The translations under genes were made by a program, and so were the position numbers. From an uncultured Selenomonas sp. (GTDB taxonomy: Bacteria; Bacillota; Negativicutes; Selenomonadales; Selenomonadaceae): 60,528 bases of DNA. Positions 49,049 through 57,239 of this stretch are shown here, piece by piece. A model generated the notes under the pieces. That model ran no database searches. It was not told where the DNA came from and saw only the letters and a program-made list of their open reading frames with translations. Numbering within the stretch: position 1 is the stretch's first letter; every line of letters starts with the position of its first letter. Where the stretch lies: the NCBI GenBank assembly GCA_947167105.1, contig CAMVGU010000020.1, positions 1 through 60,528 on the forward strand, written 5' to 3'.

Positions 49049-50229
49049 ATGAATATACTATTTGCAGAAATCCTGAAAAAACTTCGCAGAGAAAGGGAGC
49101 TTTCCCAGCGGGAACTGGCGGAGCAGATGTATGTAACCCGCTCCACGGTGGCCCGCTGGGAGACCGGCAGCCGCCTGCCGGATGCAGCCATGATCTCACG
49201 GCTGGCGGGGTGCCTGGGCACGGATATCACGACCCTGCTTTCCGCAGCGGCGAAACAAAGTGAGGCACAGTATGCGCCGGCACAGGCGCAGGATGCGCCT
49301 TTTTTGCGCCGAGCCCAGGTTATTATGGTGGATGACAGGAAAATCTTCCTGTCCGGGGCCTTGCCCGTCCTGGAAGATGCCCTGCCCGGCGCCGCCATCA
49401 CAGGCTTCACCAAGCCCTCTGAGGCCCTGGAATTTGCCAGGGCAAATCCTGTGGCCCTGGCCTTTCTGGATATTGAAATGGGCAAGACCAGCGGCCTCGA
49501 CCTTTGCCGTGAGCTGCTGGCCCTGAATCCTTGCACCAATGTGGTATATCTCACCGCCTATATCGAGTATTCCTTTGATGCCTGGAGCACAGGAGCCAGC
49601 GGCTTCCTCCTGAAGCCCCTAACGGCGGAAGCTGTGCGGGCGCAGCTTAAAATGCGTCCCCACTTCATCTACAACGCCATGATGAGCATCTACTACCTCT
49701 GCGCCAAAGACCCGGAAAAAGCCCAGCAAGTGACCCTGGACTTCACCACCTACCTGCGGAAGAACTTCACGGCACTGGCAAGCGTTGACTCCATACCCTT
49801 TGCCGATGAACTGGAACACACACGGGCCTACCTTGCTGTGGAGCAGGTGCAGTTCGAGGACAGGCTGTTCGTGGAATACGACACCCCCACAAGGAATTCC
49901 GCCTGCCTCCCCTGACCCTCCAGCCCATAGTGGAAAATGCCGTCAAGCACGGCCTGGACCCGGAGAGCGCCCCCCTGCACATCACCATCCGCACCCGGAG
50001 GACACCCTCCGGCAGCCAGATCACCGTGGAGGACAACGGCCCAGGCTTCCTGCCGGAGGAAAGCCTGCCCCGGCCCAACGCCCCCGCAGGCAGCCACCGG
50101 CCCCATATCGCCCTGGCAAATATCAGGAAACGACTGCAAATGCAGGTAGACAGCCTCACCATCAGACCCAGGGAAGGGGGAGGAACAGTTGTAAGGGTGA
50201 CAATTACCAAATCCCATGGTCTTTCTTGA
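49049..50229 (+). pseudogene. XRE-receiver regulator fused to kinase core, then frameshifted
   Basis: Frame 1 (49049-49915) encodes an XRE HTH (QRELAEQMYVTRSTVARWE) and a receiver (FLDIEMGKTSGLDL, LKPLTAE), and at AVRAQLK passes directly into MRPHFIYNAMMSIYYL, the phosphoacceptor block of a LytS-like kinase. The whole 7-TM sensor seen at 18695-19300 in the paralogue is absent. Near 49895-49900 one base is missing relative to the paralogue (expected ...NFRLPPL), so frame 1 ends at TGA 49915. The ATP-binding domain continues in the next frame to 50229 (VENAVKHGL, VEDNGPGFLP, LANIRKRL). A weak GGAAA site precedes the ATG. Frame 1 alone would still make an HTH-receiver protein with a kinase stub. 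Confidence 0.8.
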
Positions 50230-50283
50230 CCTTATTTGCTATACTGAATACATCGGATAAAATAAAAAGTAGGAGGGATTGTC

Positions 50284-50826
50284 ATGCACAATTTTTTCAA
50301 AATCACGGCCCTCGCCATAGCAGCCGCTTCCGCCGTCTTCTTCGCCTCCGGCTGCTCCGCAGAGCACAGCCAGACGGCCCAGGAAACAGCCACAGGAGAA
50401 AAATTCCCCGCCTTCAAGACCGTGGACCTTAAGGGCCATGAAGTGAGCCAGGATATCTTCAAGGGCAAGAAAGTAACGGTCATAAACATCTGGGGTACCT
50501 TCTGCCCGCCCTGCATCGGGGAGATGCCGGAGCTTGGTGCCTGGGCAAAGGAAATGCCCCAGGATGCCCAGCTTATCGGCCTGGTCTGCGATGCCAGCGG
50601 CCCCGAAGATAAGGAAATAACCGCCGCCGCCCTCAAAATCCTTTCTGATTCCCAGGCAGATTTCGTGAACCTGCTGCCCAGCCAGGAGCTTATGAAGTAC
50701 CTGGACAAGGTGGAGGCAGTGCCCACCACCATCTTTGTGGATGAGGAAGGCAGGATTATCGGCGAGCAGGTGGTGGGAGCCAACGTGCCCAAATACAAGG
50801 AACTGCTGGCGAGGTATCTGAAGTGA
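50284..50826 (+). CDS. TlpA-like thiol-disulfide oxidoreductase lipoprotein
   Basis: A 180-residue extracytoplasmic thioredoxin-fold lipoprotein. The lipobox FASGC ends at Cys24. The redox motif is WGTFCPPC with Cys74 and Cys77, and the cis-Pro region is AVPTTIFVDEEG. AhpC/TlpA-type folds of this sort reduce or isomerise disulfides, or reduce peroxides, outside the membrane. It leads a tight cluster with a CXXC micro-protein and a NapH-like iron-sulfur membrane protein, which probably feed it electrons. AGGAGGGATTGTC precedes the ATG. Confidence 0.93.
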   Translation: MHNFFKITALAIAAASAVFFASGCSAEHSQTAQETATGEKFPAFKTVDLKGHEVSQDIFKGKKVTVINIWGTFCPPCIGEMPELGAWAKEMPQDAQLIGLVCDASGPEDKEITAAALKILSDSQADFVNLLPSQELMKYLDKVEAVPTTIFVDEEGRIIGEQVVGANVPKYKELLARYLK

Positions 50827-50960
50827 GCCTGGGGAAAATCCGCTACCTGCTGTTGCTCCTGGCCATAGGCAGCATGGCCTGTGGCCTTGGGCGGGGAGAG
50901 GCAAATATCATCCTGAACAAAGCAGCGCGGGTCTGCATGGAATGTATAGGACTGGGCTAA
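50823..50960 (+). CDS. CD1871A-family CXXC micro-protein
   Basis: 45 residues from GTG 50823, overlapping the end of the tlpA-like gene by 4 nt. One hydrophobic helix (YLLLLLAIGSMACGLG) is followed by a short loop and the ending VCMECIGLG. This CxxC-IG ending and length match the CD1871A family found beside TlpA-like and NapH-like genes in anaerobes. It is likely a membrane-bound thiol carrier between the iron-sulfur protein and the lipoprotein (inference). Confidence 0.8.
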   Translation: MSLGKIRYLLLLLAIGSMACGLGRGEANIILNKAARVCMECIGLG

Positions 50961-50963
50961 GTG

Positions 50964-51827
50964 ATGCTTATAAGTCTTGCCCGTCGCCGCTTGATCCAGC
51001 TAATGGCCACCCTCCTCACCAACCAGCAGCTTATGAATCTCACCAGCGGCAGGCTCTACAAGGGCAGTGCCAAGGAGCTCTGCGCCCCGGGCCTGAACTG
51101 CTACTCCTGCCCCGCCGCCACCCTTTCCTGCCCCCTGGGAGCCATCCAGACGGTGGGAGGGACGGCGAGCTACGGTTTTAGCTTTTATGCGGGAGGCTTC
51201 CTGCTGCTCTTGGGAGTGCTCTGGGGCCGCCTGGCCTGCGGCTTCCTCTGCCCCTTCGGCCTGTTTCAGGAACTGCTGGCCAAAGTCCCCCTGCCCCGGA
51301 AAAAACTCTACGCCCCCCTGCTCTACCTGAAATATCTTATGCTCCTGGTCTTTGTCCTGGGACTGCCCCTTTTCTTTATGCTGACAGAGGGCATCGGCCC
51401 TCCCGCCTTCTGCCAGTACATCTGCCCCGCAGGCACCCTGGAGGCCGCCCTGCCCCTGCTCCTCACCCACCCGGAGTACCGGGAGGCAGCAGGGGGGCTG
51501 TTTGCCTTGAAAGCCGCCATACTGGCAGCCCTGCTCATTGCCTGCATGTCAGTCCCCCGCTTCTTCTGCAAGGCCCTCTGCCCCCTGGGAGCCATCTACG
51601 GCCTTATGAATCCCCTCTCCATATGCAGGCTGCACCTGGACAAGAGCCGCTGCATTTCCTGCGGCGCCTGCCAGAGAGCCTGCCCCATGGACATTGACCC
51701 CAGGAAGCAAACAAACTCCCCGGAGTGCATCCGCTGCGGCGCTTGCCAGAATGCCTGCCCTCAGCAGGCCCTGCACCTGGGAATAAAAAAGCGCGATAAC
51801 AAAAAAACGCCAGAATTCACATCCTGA
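50964..51827 (+). CDS. NapH/CcdA-like membrane [4Fe-4S] protein
   Basis: A 287-residue polytopic membrane protein with four to five TMs. Conserved cysteine motifs CYSCPAATLSCPLGA, CGFLCPFGLFQ, QYICPAGTLEA and CKALCPLGAIYG recur at membrane borders, and two C-terminal ferredoxin motifs (CISCGACQRACPMD, CIRCGACQNACPQ) are cytoplasmic. Proteins of this type carry electrons across the membrane. It follows the CXXC micro-protein by 3 nt; a GTG at 50961 is an alternative start. Suggests a reductive route ferredoxin to NapH-like to CXXC to TlpA. Confidence 0.9.
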   Translation: MLISLARRRLIQLMATLLTNQQLMNLTSGRLYKGSAKELCAPGLNCYSCPAATLSCPLGAIQTVGGTASYGFSFYAGGFLLLLGVLWGRLACGFLCPFGLFQELLAKVPLPRKKLYAPLLYLKYLMLLVFVLGLPLFFMLTEGIGPPAFCQYICPAGTLEAALPLLLTHPEYREAAGGLFALKAAILAALLIACMSVPRFFCKALCPLGAIYGLMNPLSICRLHLDKSRCISCGACQRACPMDIDPRKQTNSPECIRCGACQNACPQQALHLGIKKRDNKKTPEFTS

Positions 51828-51844
51828 CGATTTGAGGTGTGCAT

Positions 51845-52003
51845 ATGAAAAAGAAAATCCTTGCCCTGCTGCTGGCGGGGCTGCTCCTGTCCCTTGCCAC
51901 TCCCGCCCTGGCAGCAGAAGATGACGATGCAGCAGACAGCAGCTATACCCAGACCGACGGCGACTGCCAGGGAGGAACCTGCCGGTGGAAACGGAGCGGC
52001 TGA
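51845..52003 (+). CDS. Small secreted acidic peptide with two cysteines
   Basis: 52 residues. MKKKILALLLAGLLLSLATP-ALA is a clear signal peptide. The mature part of about 28 residues is acidic (AEDDDAADSS) and ends CQGGTCRWKRSG with two Cys five apart. It starts 17 nt after the NapH-like gene, with TGAGGTG upstream, so it is the last gene of the redox operon. A substrate or redox partner of the TlpA-like protein is plausible; no family recognised. Confidence 0.65.
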   Translation: MKKKILALLLAGLLLSLATPALAAEDDDAADSSYTQTDGDCQGGTCRWKRSG

Positions 52004-52031
52004 GTCCCCGATTGTAAATGAAATAACCCTG

Positions 52032-52115
52032 CTACTGCACGAAGGGCCACTCTGCCAGTAGCCCTTCGTGCAGCCTGTCCAGGGCGCGCTTGGCACCTTG
52101 AAGTCTTTTCATCAT
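52032..52115 (-). pseudogene. Truncated HI0074/HepT-type partner of the NTase
   Basis: A 27-residue ORF (MMKRLQGAKRALDRLHEGLL...) whose ATGATG overlaps the NTase stop, exactly where an HI0074-like substrate-binding partner normally starts. It ends at a TAG inside a 13-bp inverted repeat (52035-52047 with 52061-52073) that now acts as a terminator-like hairpin between the convergent operons. Confidence 0.55.
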
Positions 52116-52405
52116 GCTCTCTTCCACAGAATGCCCTCCCGCCTGATTTCCTCGCACAGAGCTTCGGCAGCCCTTGACATATCCACCACATCCACCCGAT
52201 AGGGAATGGTGGATTCTTCCAGTTCCTCCCGCAAGCTGGCAATCTTAGGAGCCACATCCCTGCCCCTTCCCTCGATTGCCAAATCCACATCAGAGCTGTG
52301 CTTCATGGTGCCCCTGGCCCAGGAGCCAAAAAGATAGATGCTCACGGCTTCTCCTTCAAAGCACCGCAGGGCCAGGGCGCGGATTCTTTCCAGGTATTTG
52401 TTCAT
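52112..52405 (-). CDS. MntA/HI0073-type minimal nucleotidyltransferase
   Basis: 97 residues. The signature is complete: Gly27-Ser28 then Asp39 and Asp41 (FGSWARG, SSDVDLA), with YRVDVVDM giving the third acid. Such proteins are antitoxins or subunits paired with a HEPN/HI0074-like protein. Here the partner gene is reduced to 27 codons, so this looks like an orphaned half of a module. Not closely similar to the mntA at 43.2 kb. Confidence 0.8.
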   Translation of the reverse strand: MNKYLERIRALALRCFEGEAVSIYLFGSWARGTMKHSSDVDLAIEGRGRDVAPKIASLREELEESTIPYRVDVVDMSRAAEALCEEIRREGILWKRA

Positions 52406-52428
52406 TCGCCTTTCCTCTCTGCCGCCCT

Positions 52429-53646
52429 TTATGGCAGTTCCACCGGCCCTGCGGAGCCTGCCGCATAGCTTTTGCTTACCGAGGCCCTGAAGAAGGACTC
52501 CGTCCCATCCAGGGTAAAGTGCAGAGGATCTGTGAGGAAATTCCAGTAGACCTGCACCGCCGGGGACACGGGGATGGTCCGCCGGAAGGAATAGGGCTGC
52601 AGGCCCCGTGAGACGGCCTCTCCTTCCTTCAGCTCCAGCACCAGGATTTTTCTTTCGGTGCTGCCCTTTTCCCCTCCGTCTATGTAGAGGAAATTCCTGC
52701 CGTCTGCCAGATGTACAAGGACAGGCCGCAGATCCTTCAACTCCGGCTCAAAGTCAAAGGCCCGCCCGTTGACCGTCACCTTCACCGCTCCCTCTACCGG
52801 AATCAGGGAAAGCACATCCCTCTCCCCTTCTTCCCCCAGGCAGGTAACGAAGGGATAGTAGGAGCAGAAGGGCTGACCGTAGGTAGCCGGGGCTTCGGTG
52901 TATTTTTCCCTGAAAAGCCCGGGATGCTCCTTGTAGAGAATGGTCACTGTAAGCAAGCCATCGGCATAGGAGGCAATTTCATAGGGGTTAAAGTAAAAGG
53001 TCAGCCCCAAAGGGTCCAGGGTCCAGTTCAGCTTCTGTGCCCCGGCCTTGTCACGGACAGTTTTCTCCATGTCAAAGAAAGAGACTTCCGGGTAATCATC
53101 CTGCAGGCGCTTGATGATTATTTCCCCCAGGGCTGCGGTATCCCTGACCACATCCTTCAGGGGGATGGGCCTGCCGGTCTTTGTCTCCAGGTTCACCCCC
53201 TGCCAGACGCTCATGCCGTGGGCCCCGCCGCCGAAGGTGAAGTCCTTCTGTATGAAGCTCACTGCCAGGGTATCTGCCCGGCGCAGGGTGTTGTCAAGCC
53301 TATGCTGGAAGGCATGAAAATATTGCGGAGCCTCCCGCCGCATCCGGGCAGCCTCCTCCCCCATGGTTTCCCGCAGTTTCCTGCCCCGCGCGTACTCCTC
53401 CTTGTTTATCTTCGTGATGGCTTCCGTAAGCTCCGGGTATTTATCCCGCACTTCCCGGCTCACCCCCAGCCCCGAAATGTGTTGGTGAAAGCGTTCATAC
53501 TCACCACGGGCGTCCCTGTCCATATCTGATAGCTGATGCTCCTGCTTGAAAAATCCCCCCAGGGCCCTGGGGGCAGCCTCCCCCGTGGCAATGGCCCCTG
53601 CTGCCAGCAGCAGGGCCAGGAACAAAACTAAGGTTTTCTTTCCCAT
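52429..53646 (-). CDS. Exported DUF3298 (RsiV/PdaC-like) domain protein
   Basis: A 405-residue protein with a signal peptide (cleavage near EA-AP). A DUF4163/DUF3298-type region spans about 100-275: SFIQKDFTFGGGAHGMSVWQG, GRPIPLKDVV and the LTFYFNPYEIASYADG block that is the DUF3298 hallmark. The C-terminal 130 residues form a second, unrecognised beta-rich region. Relatives occur in the anti-sigma factor RsiV (lysozyme-binding) and in deacetylase PdaC, so a cell-wall sensing or binding role is possible. GGAGGTGTTAAT precedes the ATG. Confidence 0.85.
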   Translation of the reverse strand: MGKKTLVLFLALLLAAGAIATGEAAPRALGGFFKQEHQLSDMDRDARGEYERFHQHISGLGVSREVRDKYPELTEAITKINKEEYARGRKLRETMGEEAARMRREAPQYFHAFQHRLDNTLRRADTLAVSFIQKDFTFGGGAHGMSVWQGVNLETKTGRPIPLKDVVRDTAALGEIIIKRLQDDYPEVSFFDMEKTVRDKAGAQKLNWTLDPLGLTFYFNPYEIASYADGLLTVTILYKEHPGLFREKYTEAPATYGQPFCSYYPFVTCLGEEGERDVLSLIPVEGAVKVTVNGRAFDFEPELKDLRPVLVHLADGRNFLYIDGGEKGSTERKILVLELKEGEAVSRGLQPYSFRRTIPVSPAVQVYWNFLTDPLHFTLDGTESFFRASVSKSYAAGSAGPVELP

Positions 53647-53675
53647 ATTAACACCTCCGTGGGCAGCGTCTGCCT

Positions 53676-54914
53676 TCAGTCCAGCTTGCGGTCAAAGAGA
53701 TCGCTCTTTTCCAGGAATTCCTCAACCGAGCTGTAGCCCAGCTTTTCCAGCAGGCGGATAACGAAAGGATTCTCCATGGGGGTCACATAGCGGGACTGCC
53801 TGGCGTATTTCAGCACTGCCTCCCGGCCCTGCTCCTTGGGGATGATGGCCCGGGGGCCGCCGACGCAGCCGCCCTTGCAGCCCATGCCCTCAAAGAAATT
53901 GGCGTCACGTTTGCCTGCCAGTATGTCATCAATCATTTTCTTGCAATCCGGCACACCATCAGCCATGCGGACTTTCAGCGGAATCTCGCGGCCCGGGTCC
54001 AGCTTTTCCACTGCCCGGCGCACGGCCTCGCCGACACCGCCGGCACAGGCATAGGCGATGCCTGTCTCGGAGGCGTGGGGCACATCGTCCGCCTCCAGTT
54101 CCTCAAAGTTGATGTCACTGATGAGGAAAAGATCCCGCAGCTCCTGATAAGTCAGCACATAGTCCACTGCGCCGATGAGATCCGGCTCCCGGCGTTCTGC
54201 TTTTTTCGCCAGGCAGGGGCCGATAAAGACGGTCCTGGCCTCCGGGTGCAGCGTCTTCACGGTGCGGCCTGCGGCAATCATGGGGGAGACGGAGCCGGGA
54301 ACATTGGGCAGCAGCTCATGGTACTGCTTCTTAATCATGCCCACCCACATGGGGCAGCAGCAGCTTGTCAGTTGGAAATCCGTGGGGCTCTTGACGTTCT
54401 TCACGAATTCCAGGGCTTCCTTGAAGGTCAGAATATCTGCAAAGGCCGCGACTTCAAGTACGCCGGTGAAGCCCAGCTTCTTCAAGGCTGCACGCAGCTT
54501 GCCTATGGTCATTTGCTCGCCGAACTGGCCGGAGAAGGCTGGCGCAATCAGGGCGTAAATCGGGCCGTGGTAGCCATTCAGCTCATGCACCACCGGCAGC
54601 AGGTCCTTCGAGGATTTCAGGGCGCCGATGGCGCAGGCATCAATACAGGCACCGCAGCCGTTGCATTTCTCATCATCCACATGCACCACATTGTCCTCAC
54701 CCAGCCAGCGTGCTCCGGTGGGGCAGACTTCTGTGCAGGGCCGGCTCTTGGGGTCGGTGCAGACGCACTCCTTCAAATGCCAGACCAGATGGCTGCGATC
54801 CAAGTTCTTCAGGCAGCTAACCAGATGGGGAACTGCATCCTCCGGGGCCACCGGCTTCTTGCCGTCCAGGGCATCCTTTACCATTTTTTCATACAGGTCA
54901 GTCAGGCTTTGCAT
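53676..54914 (-). CDS. Monomeric [FeFe] hydrogenase (group B-like)
   Basis: A 412-residue cytoplasmic hydrogenase. N-terminal cysteines CVCTDPKSRPC-TEVCP and CNGCGACIDAC carry [4Fe-4S] clusters. H-cluster motifs are L1 TSCCCPMW, L2 GPCLAKKAE and L3 EGMGCKGGCVGGPR. The extra Cys in L1 and GPCxAKK in L2 follow the group-B pattern rather than group A. It should couple ferredoxin oxidation to proton reduction or the reverse. The start at 54914 follows AAAGGAGGAGCTGCT; a longer frame to 54959 lacks a site. No maturases (HydEFG) are in the window. Confidence 0.92.
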   Translation of the reverse strand: MQSLTDLYEKMVKDALDGKKPVAPEDAVPHLVSCLKNLDRSHLVWHLKECVCTDPKSRPCTEVCPTGARWLGEDNVVHVDDEKCNGCGACIDACAIGALKSSKDLLPVVHELNGYHGPIYALIAPAFSGQFGEQMTIGKLRAALKKLGFTGVLEVAAFADILTFKEALEFVKNVKSPTDFQLTSCCCPMWVGMIKKQYHELLPNVPGSVSPMIAAGRTVKTLHPEARTVFIGPCLAKKAERREPDLIGAVDYVLTYQELRDLFLISDINFEELEADDVPHASETGIAYACAGGVGEAVRRAVEKLDPGREIPLKVRMADGVPDCKKMIDDILAGKRDANFFEGMGCKGGCVGGPRAIIPKEQGREAVLKYARQSRYVTPMENPFVIRLLEKLGYSSVEEFLEKSDLFDRKLD

Positions 54915-55040
54915 AGCAGCTCCTCCTTTGATAGTGATTTCTGTACAATACAGTGCCAAGAAATAATAAAGAATTCTTTACAATAAATTATAATAGATAC
55001 AAGGCTATTGTTCAAGATTTCCCAAGGCAAAATCGTTCAA

Positions 55041-55064
55041 GAGCGCCGGAATTCTCCGGCGCTC
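55041..55064. terminator. Hairpin between zinc-ribbon gene and hydrogenase gene
   Basis: GAGCGCCGGA-ATTC-TCCGGCGCTC, 10-bp perfect stem, 16 bp after the stop of the upstream gene; only a modest T-stretch follows on the minus strand. Confidence 0.65.
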
Positions 55065-55079
55065 TCCTTGTTCCTATCC

Positions 55080-55604
55080 TCAAAATCTGTCTTTCCTGCT
55101 GTAAAATCCGCTGCCGCTCTCCCGCTGTTTCTGCTTCATGCGGTCGCTCTTAAGCAGGGGCTTGCCATCGCTGTCCATGTACTTATTGTAAGTTTTGGCA
55201 AAAAATGTCCTGTCAGCCTGCCGCCTGATCTCCCTCTTGCCCCCGTGCATGCTTTCCACCAGCTTGCGGGCGGCGATATCCATGCGCCGCTTGGCAAAGG
55301 CGGCAATACAGGCCTTGCAGTAGAGCCCCTCGTCAATGAGCTTGCCACAGCCCCGGCAGGAATGGGAGAAAACCGTCCGGCGGGTGGCCAGGAACCCTTC
55401 CTTGCTCATGCGGGTGAGGGCCTTGGTGGACAGTCCCGTGCCCTTGGAGATGGCCGTAATGTCCGCTCCGGGATTGGCAGCAAGGTACTCACGCACCGCC
55501 TCCCGCTCCAGATCCTGCTTCTCCTGGCAGGCCGGGCAGCACCCTCCTCCGTAATCCACGAAGACCTTTTCGCAATAGGGACAATTCTTAAGCTTAGTGA
55601 CCAT
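55080..55604 (-). CDS. Zinc-ribbon flagellar-operon-type protein (YvyF/TIGR03826-like)
   Basis: 174 residues. An N-terminal zinc ribbon (NCPYCEKVF, CCPACQEK) is followed by an HTH-like segment (AVREYLAANPGADITAISKGTGLSTKALTRM), a second Cys set (CRGCGKLI, YCKACIA), and a basic tail. The layout fits YvyF-like proteins of flagellar operons, but no flagellar gene adjoins here. DNA or RNA binding is likely. The ATG at 55604 is chosen; a GTG nine bases earlier is possible. Confidence 0.7.
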   Translation of the reverse strand: MVTKLKNCPYCEKVFVDYGGGCCPACQEKQDLEREAVREYLAANPGADITAISKGTGLSTKALTRMSKEGFLATRRTVFSHSCRGCGKLIDEGLYCKACIAAFAKRRMDIAARKLVESMHGGKREIRRQADRTFFAKTYNKYMDSDGKPLLKSDRMKQKQRESGSGFYSRKDRF

Positions 55605-55866
55605 GGGTAACACGCCCCTTTCTGTGCAGAGACTCCCTTGAGGGTATATTTCTACAAAGGGATTGCATTATCCTGCCCCCGAAAGCAGCTTAATGTGTAA
55701 AGATAGTTGATGTGGACTTCCAAACTTGCAGAGTGGGCATACGCCAAAACTCATTAGATAAAATGTAAAAACAGCAATAAAACTCACCCTTAAAAAAGTA
55801 TAAATTCACAAAAAGTCGCTTGAAAAAATGTGTTTTCACTGATACCATATAGGTGAGGTGTTATTT

Positions 55867-57186
55867 ATGCTGCGACGAAAAATTACCACGAAGCTGCTGC
55901 AATGGAGGCAGCAGCAGGATAGATTGCCGCTGATTATCAAGGGATGCAGGCAATGTGGCAAAACAAGTGCTGTGCAGGATTTTGCACATGACAACTACAA
56001 GCATGTTGTTTACCTGAATTTTCTCGAAAATTCAGGCTACGGAGCCATTTTCAAGGATAACCTGGATGTAGATTTCCTGACCATGATGATGACAGCCCAG
56101 ATAAAGAATGCCTCATTTGAGGCAGGAAAGACGGTCATAATTTTGGGCGAGATACAGGAATGCCCGGAAGCACGTACAGCCTTGAAGTTTTTCAAGCTGG
56201 ATGGCCGCTATGACGTAATTGCCACAGGTTCGCTTTTAGGTGTTAATGGCTACGGCGAGCCAAAATCCGTTCCGGTAGGCTTTGAAACCATGATGACCAT
56301 GGTACCGATGGATTTTGAAGAATTTCTTTGGGCTAACGGCATAGACGAAAAGCTAATATCCCTGCTGAAGGATTGCATTGCCGCAGAAAAGCCCGTTTCC
56401 GAGGCATTGCATGAGAAAATGCGCCTGCTGCTATTGCAATATGTTGTTGTTGGAGGAATGCCGGCGGTAGTACAGAATTTTGTTGACCATCACAACATGG
56501 CTCAGGTGCTCCAAATGCAGCGGGACATTACCATGTCATACGAAAACGATATGATGAAATATGCCCCTGACCGTGACAAAGTTCGCATCAGGAAATGTTA
56601 CCGTTCTATCCCCAGGCAACTGGCCAAGGAAAACAAGAAATTCCAATACTCAGTTGTGGAGAAGGGAGCCAGAAGCAAGGATTATGACAGTTGCCTCTCC
56701 TGGATTGAAGATGCCGGTATATTGCGCCACTGCTACAATCTTTCCGTGCCGGAACTGCCTTTGAATGGCAACTCGAAAGAAGATACCTTCAAAATCTACA
56801 TGGCCGATACCGGCCTGTTTATCAGTATGCTGGAAGACGGTACTCAGGCAGATATACTGCAGGGAAATCTATTGGGCTACAAGGGAGCAATATTCGAGAA
56901 CCTTGTGGCAGATTTCTTTGGCAAAATGGGACGCAAACTGTACTACTTCCGTAAGGATTCCGGCCTGGAAATTGATTTTGTCATCAAATATAAGGGAAAA
57001 GCAACCTTGGTAGAAGTAAAAGCAAAAAACGGCAATGCCAAGAGTATGAAACAGGTATTGGCTAATCCTGACCGCTACCATGTGGAACAGGCAATAAAAC
57101 TTGCGGATGTAAATGTAATACGCAGGGGCCAGGTGCTGGCACTGCCACTGTATATGGGAGCTTTTCTTTCAGAAATAACTGCATAA
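55867..57186 (+). CDS. AAA_14/DUF4143 ATPase with altered Walker B
   Basis: A 439-residue protein of the AAA_14 plus DUF4143 family. Walker A GCRQCGKTS (residues 26-34) is present. The Walker B position reads IILGEIQECP, with Gly94 where the family has Asp (LDEIQ); a single A-to-G change in the codon would explain it. The DUF4143 half (about 215-400) ends with the nuclease-like pattern GLEIDFVIK...ATLVEVKAK. The start follows AGGTGAGGTG by 6 nt. The gap before it (55.6-55.87 kb) has no gene. Such genes are frequent, mobile and of unknown function. Confidence 0.85.
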   Translation: MLRRKITTKLLQWRQQQDRLPLIIKGCRQCGKTSAVQDFAHDNYKHVVYLNFLENSGYGAIFKDNLDVDFLTMMMTAQIKNASFEAGKTVIILGEIQECPEARTALKFFKLDGRYDVIATGSLLGVNGYGEPKSVPVGFETMMTMVPMDFEEFLWANGIDEKLISLLKDCIAAEKPVSEALHEKMRLLLLQYVVVGGMPAVVQNFVDHHNMAQVLQMQRDITMSYENDMMKYAPDRDKVRIRKCYRSIPRQLAKENKKFQYSVVEKGARSKDYDSCLSWIEDAGILRHCYNLSVPELPLNGNSKEDTFKIYMADTGLFISMLEDGTQADILQGNLLGYKGAIFENLVADFFGKMGRKLYYFRKDSGLEIDFVIKYKGKATLVEVKAKNGNAKSMKQVLANPDRYHVEQAIKLADVNVIRRGQVLALPLYMGAFLSEITA

Positions 57187-57239
57187 TGCCATAACGAGGC
57201 AAATCATACCGTGCCTCAGAACCTTTCAGCCGGCATCTC

